Source of the DNA: Byssochlamys sp. IMV 00236
Taxonomy: Eukaryota > Ascomycota > Eurotiomycetes > Eurotiales > Thermoascaceae
Length of the DNA stretch: 21,423 bases
Direction of reading: 5' to 3'
Assembly (NCBI GenBank): GCA_001931875.2
Contig: MSJH02000789.1
Location: 1 to 21,423 of the forward strand
The notes under the pieces: model-generated
What the model was told of the DNA's origin: nothing
Databases searched by the model: none
What the model saw: the letters and a program-made list of their open reading frames with translations, nothing else
Program-made: the position numbers and the translations under genes
Part shown: in pieces, positions 7,970 to 16,919 of the stretch
Layout: each line of letters starts with the position of its first letter
How positions within the stretch are numbered: position 1 is the stretch's first letter

Positions 7970-9860
7970 CTATTGTCTCTTCTTCTTGATCTCTTCGTCC
8001 GATACTTTTGGGCTTAGTTTCGAGCTCTGTGCAATCAGTTTCCACGTGCACCAGAGGTAGGCAATGCCGAAACCACCGGCACCGATCAAAACATTCAGCA
8101 CCACCCACAAGTCAGGCTTCTCGGGCGGAGGTGCGACAAAGGCTTCAAGGATATGCCAAGCAATCATGGCAGAGTAGAAGGAGAAGTGTAGGAGTTTTGT
8201 GATGATATGGAGGTTGGCACGGGGCGTTGCAGCGTTGGTTTGAGGGTGGTTGCGGAAGATATCTAGCGAAGTGGGAGGCAGACCCAGCAGATATGCCCAG
8301 AGGAGAGTGATGACAAAGTACGGGATGCGCAATTGTTCCCGCTGAAGTAGAGGGAACATAGTCCAGGCCCCAAGACAATTCGCCCAGCCAACCCAGGCCC
8401 GAGTCTCTTTGCTGAGACCACCTTCACCTCCAAGCAACAAGGTCATCGGGAGAAGCGGTAGCAGCACGCTCTTCTCGTGCACTTGGAAGGAGAATAGGAA
8501 GAAACCCCACGCACAGCTGGAAAGCGCTGGAAGGAGAAGCGAGGGTCGAGGATGGCGCAGAATAATGACACAAGGGATGAAGATGGAGGCTAACGTGGCA
8601 CCGAGAGAGACCTTCTGGAGGACTGTGGTAGGGAAGCGGTTGAGTTTGTAAAAGGTGTGGACTGCACACCAGGCGTTGGCGACTTTGTCTTCAAAGAGAC
8701 CTCGAGCGAAGGGAAAGATGCGATGAACTGCTTGAGCAAGCTGGAAAAGCGGAGGATAGATCCACGAATCCTCGTCCAGTGACTGCAAAAACGAGGGCAC
8801 AGGTGCGGCAATTGGGATTCCACGATGCTTATCATAAAGGGCACCAGCGATTAGCGGCGCGAATATGATGAGGAAAGTAGCCAGAGTGACTACCGCGATA
8901 GAGATGAGCCGCACGATCCTGATCCGGGGGAATATGCAGGATCCCAACAAAAAGCAAAACATGATTGGCGCATAGTAGAGTGCCATCTGTTTAAAAGTAA
9001 GTGCGCCTACAAAGAAAATGCATGCCCACAGAGAGCGTCCGGCAAGGATACTTGACAGACTGGCAACCATCAGTCCCAACATGACGGTGTTATATTGGAA
9101 ATGACCGTGGTCAATCAGAATGGTAGATGGTTGCATCAAAACGGCCACGAGCGCAGTCGACGCTGACCATGCGTGCACTCCCTGCATGCGGCTGTAGCGA
9201 CGAAGGAAGATGACAACGGCCGGGATGTAGACGAGATATTCGGAGACAACCACCGTAGCACGCATATAGACCTTCAACGATGGGTCCTCGAAGCCGCGGG
9301 ACTTGTCGAGTGCAAACCATGCTGGATCGAAGAGGGAGCCACTTAAAGGTCAGTAAATCTTGTTGAGCCAGCTGAGGTAAATGAGGACATACACTTTACC
9401 CAGTAGCCAGCTGTGATACGCAGTCAATGGAGGATAATCCAAGCCCCAGTACTGGAGGTCATATAGGTACCACATCGATGTCGGAAGATGAATCGTCAAT
9501 TCCATCCAGTGCCGCTGCGCCTCGAAATCACCGTACATCGGAGGTGCTTGGAATCCTAAAGGACATATAATTAGCTTGAGACTCTCCTCGTGCCGCATCT
9601 GATTGTTGCAACTGACCAGAATATCCCCACAAGCTCACTGCCCACCGGAACAAACCCACAGTCATGAGGATCAAAGGCAGAATGAGCCATTGTGAAACTC
9701 CTGCACGAGCACCCCATAGAAAGGAAACCAGCGGAAAGGCGGGGGATGGATGGCTGCTGCTCGGGTCCTGGACGAGGTCATTGTTCGAGGTGGGTGATGT
9801 AGTGAACACATTTCTCTTCTTCCGTGGCCGGTGGGACGAAGGCGTAGAAGGATTCGCCAT
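7970..9860 (-). CDS. alg6: Dolichyl-P-Glc:Man9GlcNAc2-PP-dolichol alpha-1,3-glucosyltransferase Alg6 (3 exons)
   Basis: On the minus strand the exons are 9860-9617, 9555-9393 and 9341-7970, giving 592 residues. The enzyme adds the first glucose to the lipid-linked oligosaccharide on the lumenal side of the ER, using dolichyl-phosphate-glucose. Residues 1-55 are a hydrophilic, Ser/Pro/basic cytosolic tail and the first membrane segment lies about 58-80. The first lumenal loop has GDFEAQRHWMELT with D91, the catalytic-base aspartate of the ALG6/ALG8 family, followed by LQYWGLDYPPLTAYHS. Further on is HGHFQYNTVMLGL, another family hallmark, then many hydrophobic segments to the C-terminus and a basic end (EEIKKKRQ). 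Both introns keep frame, with split codons after base 1 and base 2. Its length slightly exceeds the yeast enzyme (about 544). The DFEAQRHW form and the HGHFQYN context favour Alg6 over Alg8. It is divergent from the gar2-like gene. Confidence 0.95.
9342..9392 (-). other. alg6 intron 2
   Basis: 51 bp. The GTATGT donor starts at 9392, a CTGAC branch-like site lies near the 3' end, and the TTTAAG acceptor ends at 9342. The competing GTAAAG donor seven bases upstream would break the reading frame into exon 3, so GTATGT is preferred. Confidence 0.88.
9556..9616 (-). other. alg6 intron 1
   Basis: 61 bp. The GTCAGT donor starts at 9616, a GCTAATT branch-like site follows, and the CTTTAG acceptor ends at 9556. 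Splicing joins the first membrane segment to the catalytic GDFEAQRHW loop in frame. Confidence 0.9.
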
Positions 9861-10190
9861 TGTGAGATGTGAGCTAGATGATGTATCAATTCGTTTCCAT
9901 GGATTGTTCTGCTAGGTATTTGCCCATAGATAGACAACCCCGGAAGACGCCGTGGGCAGCAAAAGAGCGGGTATTGATTATCGTGTACAGAGCTAACGGC
10001 TAACAGCTTAACAGCCAACAGCCAACAGCTAACAAGTGAGGGTGAAAAGGTACCCGCGAGTACGCGCAGATCGCGATGTGTCGCCGCGGCAGTCGAGGTA
10101 CCCACAAGTCACTCCAATCTGCCACTGTTAAGCCAATGATGCCTGATTTTCCTGGAATCCACCCGTACTAACGCTCGATGCAGTCTAGAC
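9861..10190. promoter_or_regulatory. alg6 upstream region, part of the shared divergent promoter
   Basis: It lies between the alg6 start and the long leader of the gar2-like gene. There is no gene here. It holds the heptamer-like repeat block at 9991-10033. The last ATG on the plus strand before the gar2-like start region is near 10188. No TATA box is evident for either direction. Confidence 0.55.
9991..10033 (+). repeat. Six tandem copies of an AGCYAAC unit
   Basis: Units read AGCTAAC, GGCTAAC, AGCTTAAC (one base longer), AGCCAAC, AGCCAAC and AGCTAAC, directly abutting. The block lies between two divergent genes, about 130-170 bp upstream of the alg6 start. It could be a microsatellite-like expansion or a cluster of factor sites; CCAAC/GTTGG and CTAAC cores recur. 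The function is unknown. Confidence 0.85.
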
Positions 10191-10330
10191 TGGGCAGGCG
10201 GTGAGAAAATTTCCTGTAGCTCCAGCCGCTAGACTTTTTTTTTTCTTATCAGAGCTCTCCTCCCAGATTTTTTTTTCTCTTTTCCTCTCTACCTTTTTCA
10301 ACCCCCATCAACACTTTGATTAAAGATCCT

Positions 10331-10356
10331 ATTCTTGAAGAATCACCTTCAAGAAT
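10331..10356. repeat. Perfect 10-bp inverted repeat with 6-base loop; heat-shock-element-like
   Basis: ATTCTTGAAG, spacer AATCAC, then CTTCAAGAAT. Each arm contains TTCnnGAA, the inverted-pentamer core recognised by heat shock factor. As RNA it would form a 10-bp hairpin. It could act at the DNA level, at the RNA level, or not at all. Confidence 0.7.
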
Positions 10357-10412
10357 CCCCTGTCGAATCACTGACTACTAGTCTTTGATTCTTTTCTAAC
10401 TGACACAGCAGC

Positions 10413-10713
10413 GTGGGCGTACTTTGCAGTACTCTGCAACTTGACATCTGTGGGCTGATAACACTGTGGGCTGTGGGATACTGCACTTCTATTCTGTGGG
10501 ACGCTTTCTCGTGGGCTTCATAAATAGTGGGTTGCATACCTGTCCGTCTCTGTGGGCTTGAACATTGTCCGTTGTGGGTTTACTTGTGGGTATTTGCACT
10601 TGCAGTCTCTAGAAGTTCTACTTCCTGTGAGACCTGTTGTTGGCTGTGATCAGATCACTACTAGTGATTCTTTTCGAGGGCTTTGTTAGTTTCTTCAAAT
10701 CGGGTGTTGTGGG
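10413..10713 (+). repeat. Cluster of eleven GTGGG motifs in the leader
   Basis: GTGGG begins at 10413, 10450, 10466, 10473, 10496, 10511, 10527, 10552, 10574, 10586 and 10709, most often as TGTGGGCT or TGTGGGT. CCCAC, the reverse complement, does not occur here. Spacing is irregular (7 to 119 bases), so this is a dispersed motif rather than a tandem array. The one-sided strand use favours an RNA-level or oriented DNA element. Confidence 0.8.
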
Positions 10714-10797
10714 AAAGTAGGCTCTGCCGCACATCGAGAAGTTCACACTTCTCGTTCCAGACCATCTGTTAAATCTCTCGTCACACGCGGGATATCG

Positions 10798-10853
10798 GTA
10801 TGTCTATTCGAGTTTCCTTCACCAATCTCAATGCTAACTTCGAGTGTGTATAG
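10798..10853 (+). other. Leader intron of the gar2-like gene
   Basis: 56 bp with a GTATGT donor, a GCTAAC branch site and a GTATAG acceptor ending seven bases before the start ATG. It contains two ATGs, at 10800 and 10831, both removed by splicing. The first opens a 17-codon uORF whose TAG stop (10851-10853) coincides with the acceptor. The second is in frame with the main coding sequence. Confidence 0.8.
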
Positions 10854-10860
10854 AATCAAA

Positions 10861-12516
10861 ATGTCGAAGACCAAGGCTACCAAGGTCGCCAAGGGCGCTG
10901 ACAAGACCGAGAAGACTTTGACCAAGGTCAAGGACGCCGGTGTCACCAAGGCGTCGCAGACTCCCAAGGCCAAGGGCAAGGAGATCGCTCGCCAGCTCGC
11001 TGCCAAGGAGGAGAAGGCTTCCAAGAAGAACAAGAAGAAGGCTCCCACCCCTAGCAGCTCCGACTCGGAGTCTGACAGCGATGAGGAGATGAAGAACGCC
11101 AGCTCCTCCAGCAGCGAGAGCGAGAGCGAGAGCGAAGACGAGAAGCCTGCCAAGAAGGAGACCAAGAAGGCTGCCAAGCCAGCGGCTAAGCCTGCTGAGT
11201 CTTCCTCTGAATCCGAGTCTGAGGAGTCCTCCGAAGAGGAGGCCCCCAAGAAGACCGAGACCAAGAAGAAGGCTGAGCCAAAGAAGGCTGAACCCAAGAA
11301 GGAGAGCAGTGACAGCGACGACTCTGAGTCTGAGTCGGAGTCGGAGGCTGAGTCTGACTCTGAGTCCTCTGAGAGTGAGGACGAGGCTCCTGCTAAGGCC
11401 AAGAAGGCCGAGCCTGCCAAGAAGGCTAACGGCGCGAAGAAGGTATGTTACGACGCTTGATCATGCCATATTACATTGGCTAACTATCCCAGGATGACTC
11501 TTCCTCTGAGAGTGAGGAGTCTGATTCTTCCGACAAGTCCGGCTCTGGTTCCGATTCCGAGTCTGACTCTGACTCTGACTCTGATTCCGAGGAGACTGAA
11601 GAGTCTGCCAAGGAGTCGCCCAAGGAGTCGCCCAAGAAGCGCAAGGCGGACGAGCAGGAGGCTCCTGCTGCAAAGAAGTCGAAGACCCAGGAGATCCCCG
11701 GCGCGAGTGCCAACCTCTTTGTCGGAAACCTGTCCTGGAACGTCGACGAGGAGTGGCTCCGCCAGGAGTTTGACGGATTTGGCGAGCTTTCTGGTGTCCG
11801 TATTGTGACTGAGCGTGACACTGGTCGTTCCCGAGGGTGAGTTTCTCTTGCTGTTATATACTGTTAGCAGATTCCGGGCTAAGCTAACTTGCTGCAGTTT
11901 CGGATACGTTGAGTTCGTCAACGTGGCCGACGCCGTCAAGGCCTACGAGGCCAAGAAGGGTGCTGAAGTTGATGGCCGCAAGATCAACCTCGACTACGCC
12001 AATGCTCGCCCTGCCAACAACGAGGGTGGCCAGAGAGACCGCGCCCAGGCTCGTGCCCGTTCTTTCGGTGACCAGACCAGCCCCGAGAGTGACACTCTCT
12101 TCATCGGCAACCTCCCCTTCAGCGCCAGCGAAGACGCCATCAACCAGACCTTCGCCGAGCAGGGAAGCATCCTTGGCATCCGTCTGCCCACCGACCCTGA
12201 GTCGGGCCGTCCCAAGGGCTTCGGTTACATCCAGTTCTCGTCCGTTGACGAGGCCCGCGCTGCGCTCAACAACCTGCAGGGCGCTGAGCTCGAAGGCCGC
12301 AGCATGCGCCTGGACTTCAGCACTCCTCGCCAGAACAACGGAGACTCTGGCCGTGGTGGTGGCCGTGGTGGTTTCGGCGGTCGTGGCGGTCGCGGTGGCC
12401 GCGGTGGCCGTGGAGGCCGTGGAGGCTTTGGTGGTGGCCGGGGCCCCGGTACCGGTGCCAACAGCACCAACCGTGGCGGTGTTGGTGAGTTCCAGGGCAA
12501 GAAGACCACCTTCTAG
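10861..12516 (+). CDS. gar2: Nucleolin-like nucleolar RNA-binding protein (Gar2/Nsr1 family; 3 exons)
   Basis: Exons 10861-11442, 11493-11836 and 11898-12516 give 514 residues (S. pombe Gar2 is about 500). Residues 1-265 alternate lysine-rich blocks with Ser/Glu/Asp tracts of the kind phosphorylated by CK2, ending in a basic PKKRKAD stretch like a nuclear localisation signal. RRM1 covers about 267-345, with RNP2-like NLFVGNL (268-274) and RNP1 RGFGYVEF (308-315), the latter created across intron 2. RRM2 covers about 374-452, with TLFIGNL and KGFGYIQF (415-422). From about 461 to 500 is an RGG/FGG-rich tail. This order is diagnostic for yeast Gar2/Nsr1 and resembles metazoan nucleolin, which has more RRMs. 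The family acts in the nucleolus in pre-rRNA processing and 18S/40S production. Low-complexity Ser-Asp/Glu codon repeats lie at about 11300-11380 and 11530-11590. It is divergent from alg6, and RIP-mutated DNA begins about 0.5 kb downstream. Confidence 0.95.
11443..11492 (+). other. gar2-like gene intron 1
   Basis: 50 bp with a GTATGT donor, a GGCTAAC branch site and a CCCAG acceptor ending at 11492. It falls between codons, inside the acidic low-complexity region. Confidence 0.92.
11837..11897 (+). other. gar2-like gene intron 2
   Basis: 61 bp with a GTGAGT donor, an AGCTAAC branch site and a CTGCAG acceptor ending at 11897. It splits the first glycine codon of the RNP1 motif of RRM1, so correct splicing is required for RNA binding. 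Confidence 0.94.
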
Positions 12517-13029
12517 AGGGCTGCATTCTGTATAAACGGCTAAGGTAGGTATTTATTCCCCGGGCGTCCGTCATGCTGGGTTTCCTGTTCTATCTCGCTG
12601 GGGTTGTTCTCATTCTGGGTCGGGTATCTGGAACCCCTCAAAAGTCTCTGTATTTCTGTCTCAGTGTACGATCGTAATTTCTCTCAATATGAATGTGAAG
12701 ACTATCCATGGTTCATCTCTTGCCTTTCCGTCTGGATCATCCTGTGTAGCGTGTTTTAGTTCTACTAGAACATATTATTCGTAGTGTATCCGTACTACGG
12801 ATACTATGGTACATTATTGTGTAGGAACCAGAGGGGAACTATGATGATCCGCACGGACCCCTCTCCTCTCCGCTTGTCAGCACGTACCATACTTAGGTCA
12901 GATAACAGTAGTAGAGGGATTTGGCAACGTAATTTTGGTCGAAGTTCTTCCCTTGTATAATAAGGTTCGTGCCTTGGCATGAAAATCCGCCAACCTCTTA
13001 TAGATAGTTTGCCGAACTCTATATAGACT
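12517..13029. other. 3' region of the gar2-like gene up to the RIP-mutated DNA
   Basis: About 510 bp of normal fungal composition with CpA, TpG and CpG present. It should contain the 3' UTR and terminator of the gar2-like gene. A 9-bp inverted repeat lies at 12786-12804. No further gene is seen. Composition turns sharply AT-rich between about 13010 and 13050. Confidence 0.6.
12786..12804. repeat. Perfect 9-bp inverted repeat
   Basis: GTATCCGTA, a single C, then TACGGATAC. It lies 270 bp after the stop codon of the gar2-like gene. It may be a palindromic protein-binding site or a chance feature. A one-base loop cannot form a stable hairpin without opening inner pairs. Confidence 0.75.
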
Positions 13030-13275
13030 AGGGCTTTATTTTAAACTGTAATGAGGTCGAATATTAAGCTATTAATTATCTCTAGTTAATAGAGGTGCTA
13101 ATATTATATTTAATATAGTTTAGCCTGTGGCTAATATTAAGTTAGTTTATAATATTAAAGGTTAGTATAGGGATTTAGTGTAGTAAATTCTAATATACTA
13201 ATATAGATATCCCCGGGCTTATTTTACTCTCCTGCGATCTTCTAGATAATAAGCTATAATTTAATACTGATCAGG

Positions 13276-13335
13276 CTTAATCTCCTACTAAAGAATATTT
13301 ATAGTCTTAATCTTCTACTAAAGAATATTTATAAT
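13276..13335. repeat. Two tandem 30-bp units in the putative 5' LTR
   Basis: Units 13276-13305 and 13306-13335 share CTACTAAAGAATATTTATA and differ by one C/T and one G/A change, both transitions of the kind RIP makes. Short internal duplications are common in retrotransposon LTRs. Confidence 0.8.
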
Positions 13336-14049
13336 TACTCTCTCTTATACTATATAATATATTAATAATATTAGTATTAGATTATTATTATTTACTATTA
13401 TTAACTAGGAGTTTTAAAATATATAAGACTTCTAATCTGCTATAACTAGTCCCTTTAAATAATAGCTAAAAGAACTATATTTATTTCTTACTATAAGAAG
13501 AGCTATAAATTATATACTAGCTATTAAGTTATTGTTATAAATATATTAATAAGAATATAACTTGCGCAGAATTTTAGAAATTATATAGTAATTAGATTTA
13601 GTAAGAGTTTAAAAAGGCTTATTATTATATTAATTAGTTAATATAGTAAATAATATAAAAAAGGAGATAAAAGATAAATATTATTATTAAAGCTTTAAAT
13701 ATTATTATAATAAATATAGATTAGCAGTAAATAATAGATTACTAAATTTAATTTCTTAATAACTTAAAGAGAATTAAGTATAAAAAGAAAGAGAAGTAAT
13801 TTATTACTAGGGAATAAGCTTATTAGTATTAAGATTTATTAGCAGATAGGTTAATAAAAAGGCAATAAACTAAGGATTCTAACTTATAGTCTCTTATATT
13901 ATAATCTTTATTATTTAATCTGTAGGGTAGTAAAAGCTCTTTAAGACCTTATAGGTAAGCTTAATCTAAGAGAGAAATTAAGGCTATTCCTAGTATATTA
14001 TTATTTTAATTATCTAACTTTATATCTGAAATAAAATAGATTATTCTAC

Positions 14050-14220
14050 TAATTTGCGAGAAGCTTAAATAAGAGATTAAGATCTAGAGCGAGATCCTAG
14101 AATAACAGATAAAGAATTAAAACAAGGCTCTAGAATAATAGATTAAACAGTTTAATATACAGTTTAATTAACTAGAGGGTTAGATTAACGGGCTTTAAAG
14201 CACAATATAAGGTTTATTAG
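14050..14220 (+). pseudogene. Probable N-terminal coiled-coil part of the retroelement gag
   Basis: With codons starting at 14091 the frame gives E/K/L/I-rich sequence in which similar LE-stop-x-IK units recur (near 14097 and 14139). Stops are TAA/TAG only. The glutamate/lysine/leucine spacing suggests a coiled coil, a frequent feature at the start of gypsy Gag proteins. The link to the capsid region about 1 kb downstream is inferred; the 14400-15100 stretch could not be read. Confidence 0.4.
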
Positions 14221-15079
14221 ATATATTAAGGGAGATAAGGATTTAGAAGAATATTTAATTTAGTAGTAGTAGTAGGAATTACTGCTTAGCTGCTTAGTAA
14301 GCTTTAAAGTAAGGTATTATAATAGTAGTAGTATAGTAAGGAGAATTAGTATAAAGAATATAATTAGTTAAGAGATTATATGCTTTTACTTAAAGTCTTT
14401 AAAAAGTCTATAAGTAAAGTAGGAGAAGGGGGAGAATAATAAGAAGATATCTTTTAGTTATTTAAAATAAAATAATTAGCTTTTTTTTTATTATTATTTA
14501 ATATTAGTTTAGTATTAGATTATTATTAGTTTATTATATTAGTCTATAGCTAAAGCTTTTTTTTATCTTTACTCTAAGTTTTAAAGCTAAATATCTTTTT
14601 TTTCTTTCTTAATATTTATTTGCTTAAAAACTCTATATTAAGTCTTAATATATCTTCCTATAATAAATTAGAGCTAAATATAAAGGGTATTAAAATATTA
14701 AGCAGAAATAAAAGAGAAAGAAAAATTAAAAGCTAAGATTAAGGCTAAAGCTAAAGAAAGGAATAAGAAGTAATAAAAAAATAAATAAAATAGCTAAAGA
14801 AGATTATTACTATAAATAAAAAGAAATAAATATATCTCTTAAATTAGTAGAGATAATAAATATAATATAAGGTAAAAATATATATTAATAATAAGAGAAA
14901 GGAAGAATTACTAAATATAAGGAAGAGCTTAATAAATATAAAAAAAAGTAAAAATTTAGAAGAAATAAGAAATTATTAAATAAGAACTATTTATTAAAAA
15001 ATAAAAGAATTTCTTATTATTATTTTTATTACTATTCCTTTAAAAAAATATAAAAAAAATACTAATCTTTTTAGCATTA

Positions 15080-15860
15080 GTTAAGATAAAAAAATTCTTA
15101 GCTCTTTAATATTATTAGATTTAGAGATATAAATAGCTTAAGTATTTAAAAATATAGGACTATTAATAATATAGCTAATTTAAATTATATTAGCTCTATA
15201 AATACTAATACTTAGAAATCCTAAGGTATTATATTTTAAAGAAAATAATATTATTTATTATTTAAGGCTTTTTAAGAGGCTATATAAGGCGAATTAATTT
15301 TTAGAAAAGGAAAAAACTAAATAGTTTATAAATTATTATAGCCTATTAGTATTATTATAAATAAATATTTAACTTAAATATAAAGAAAAGAACTATTTAA
15401 AATTAGTAAAAGTAATTAAATAAGAATATACTTACTATAATAAATATTAAAGGAAATATAATATTTAATAGCTAAAAAGGTTTAAAAATATAAAATATAA
15501 TAGTTTTAAGGACTTAAAAAAATATAATTAAAAATATTAAGCTATATTAAAAGTACTAGTAACTTTAAATAAGTTAAGTTAATATTTATAAAGAGTTTAA
15601 TATTTTTAAAGACTTTTAGAGAAGTTTAAGCAATAAATAGTTTAAGAGTTAAATATAGACTATTATACTCTATTTATTATTAAACATATTAATTTCTATA
15701 AGAAGATAATAAATAGAGTAAGAATAATTAAAACCCTTTACTATCTTAATAATAATAAACTAAAGAAAAATTAAGATATAATAGCTTTAATAAAGGAGAA
15801 AATAATTAAAGAAAATAATATATAACTTTTTATTAAATCTAATAGAACTTATTTAAATAA
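15080..15860 (+). pseudogene. Gag capsid region of the gypsy element
   Basis: The frame starting at 15226 (KVLYFKENN...) runs for over 150 codons interrupted only by TAA and TAG, never TGA. Preserved residues follow the retrotransposon Gag capsid pattern: a YYLRLFKRLY helix, an INYYSLLV segment, a KLVKVIK-stop-EY segment, an FKDLKKY segment and a final RLLEKFK helix. Stops fall where this family usually has Gln or Trp, as expected from C-to-T or G-to-A changes. Similarity is by pattern only and was not checked by alignment. Confidence 0.6.
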
Positions 15861-16919
15861 GAATAAGAATAAGATTAAATAATAAAGTACTAAAATAAAA
15901 TTAATAAAATAATTATAAATTAATTAGTTAATAAAAGAGTTTAAGAAGTTAAAACTATATAATATATAATATATAGGGAGGCCTAATAATAGTATACCTA
16001 ATACTAATATAAATATATAAGCTAAAATACCTTTAGAATTTAACCTAATTAGAGAATCTAGAATATCTCTGAATTTATATAACTTTTACTAGGCTCCTAA
16101 TTATATTTAATCTTATTATTTAAATTTAAAAAGCCTCTTAAATTAAAAGCTTATTTATTAAAAAAAGATTATAAACTTTACTTTAAGCTAAAAAGATAGA
16201 ATAGAGAAGTTATTTATCTTATATAGGGGAATATATTATAAAAGGAGATTATTAAATAGAGACTAAAAGAAGAATAAAAAAATATTAGCTTAATTAAATA
16301 TAATATTTAGTTAATTATGCTAGAATAGCTTAGGGATAACTTAAGCTTTAAAGAAGAAGTTAGGGATATTATAAAAAATTATTACTCTATTAATATAATA
16401 GAATTAGATAAGCCTTAAAAAATAAAAAAAAGGTAAAGCAAGATTAAATAATTATATAAAAAAAAATTATAGAAAGTAATTAAATAAAAATAGAGATTTT
16501 CTTTAATTAAGATAAATTAATTTAATAATTATTAGCCTCTAAATATAATTAAAAAAGTAAGGATAATTAAAAAGAAAATAAAGAATATGCTTAAATAGAA
16601 TAAGGATAAAAAAATTATTAAGATAAAAGAGAAATAAAAGTTAAAAAGATTTAAAGTTATAAATAAGCTAAAAAAGACTATTAATATAATAGGGGTTATA
16701 AACTAAATATTAAATACTAGAGTTCAGATATTAATTTAAGACCTTATTAATCTATCTTCTAATTTATATAAGGCTTTATTTATCTTATAACTATAGTAAG
16801 TAATAATAAAGGCAATATTCTATAATATTAAAGAAATATAGTTTAATGCCTCTATATTAAATATAGAGTATATAATAAATAATACAGATTAATGTATTTA
16901 TATATTCTTATAATTTAAG

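Larger units (their letters stand above)
10191..10860 (+). promoter_or_regulatory. Core promoter and long AUG-free leader of the gar2-like gene
   Basis: From 10191 to 10799 the plus strand has no ATG, whereas CAT occurs seven times in the same bases. This suggests that much of it is transcribed leader kept free of upstream starts. Pyrimidine- and T-rich tracts at about 10232-10300, common near transcription starts of strongly expressed filamentous fungal genes, suggest initiation close to 10300-10320. Downstream sit an inverted repeat, a cluster of GTGGG motifs and a leader intron. The transcription start itself cannot be fixed from sequence. Confidence 0.65.

Noticed and set aside
10349..10537. 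Small minus-strand gene in the gar2 leader
   Set aside because: A 62-codon chance frame. The GTGGG motifs read as CCCAC-coded residues with no protein pattern.
10413..10713. GTGGG cluster as a classical tandem repeat, CRISPR-like array or snoRNA cluster
   Set aside because: Spacing is irregular with no conserved longer unit, and I found no paired C/D or H/ACA boxes.
10743..11420. Serine/leucine-rich minus-strand open stretch of 225 codons
   Set aside because: Antisense shadow of the Ser/Glu/Lys repeats in exon 1 of the gar2-like gene.
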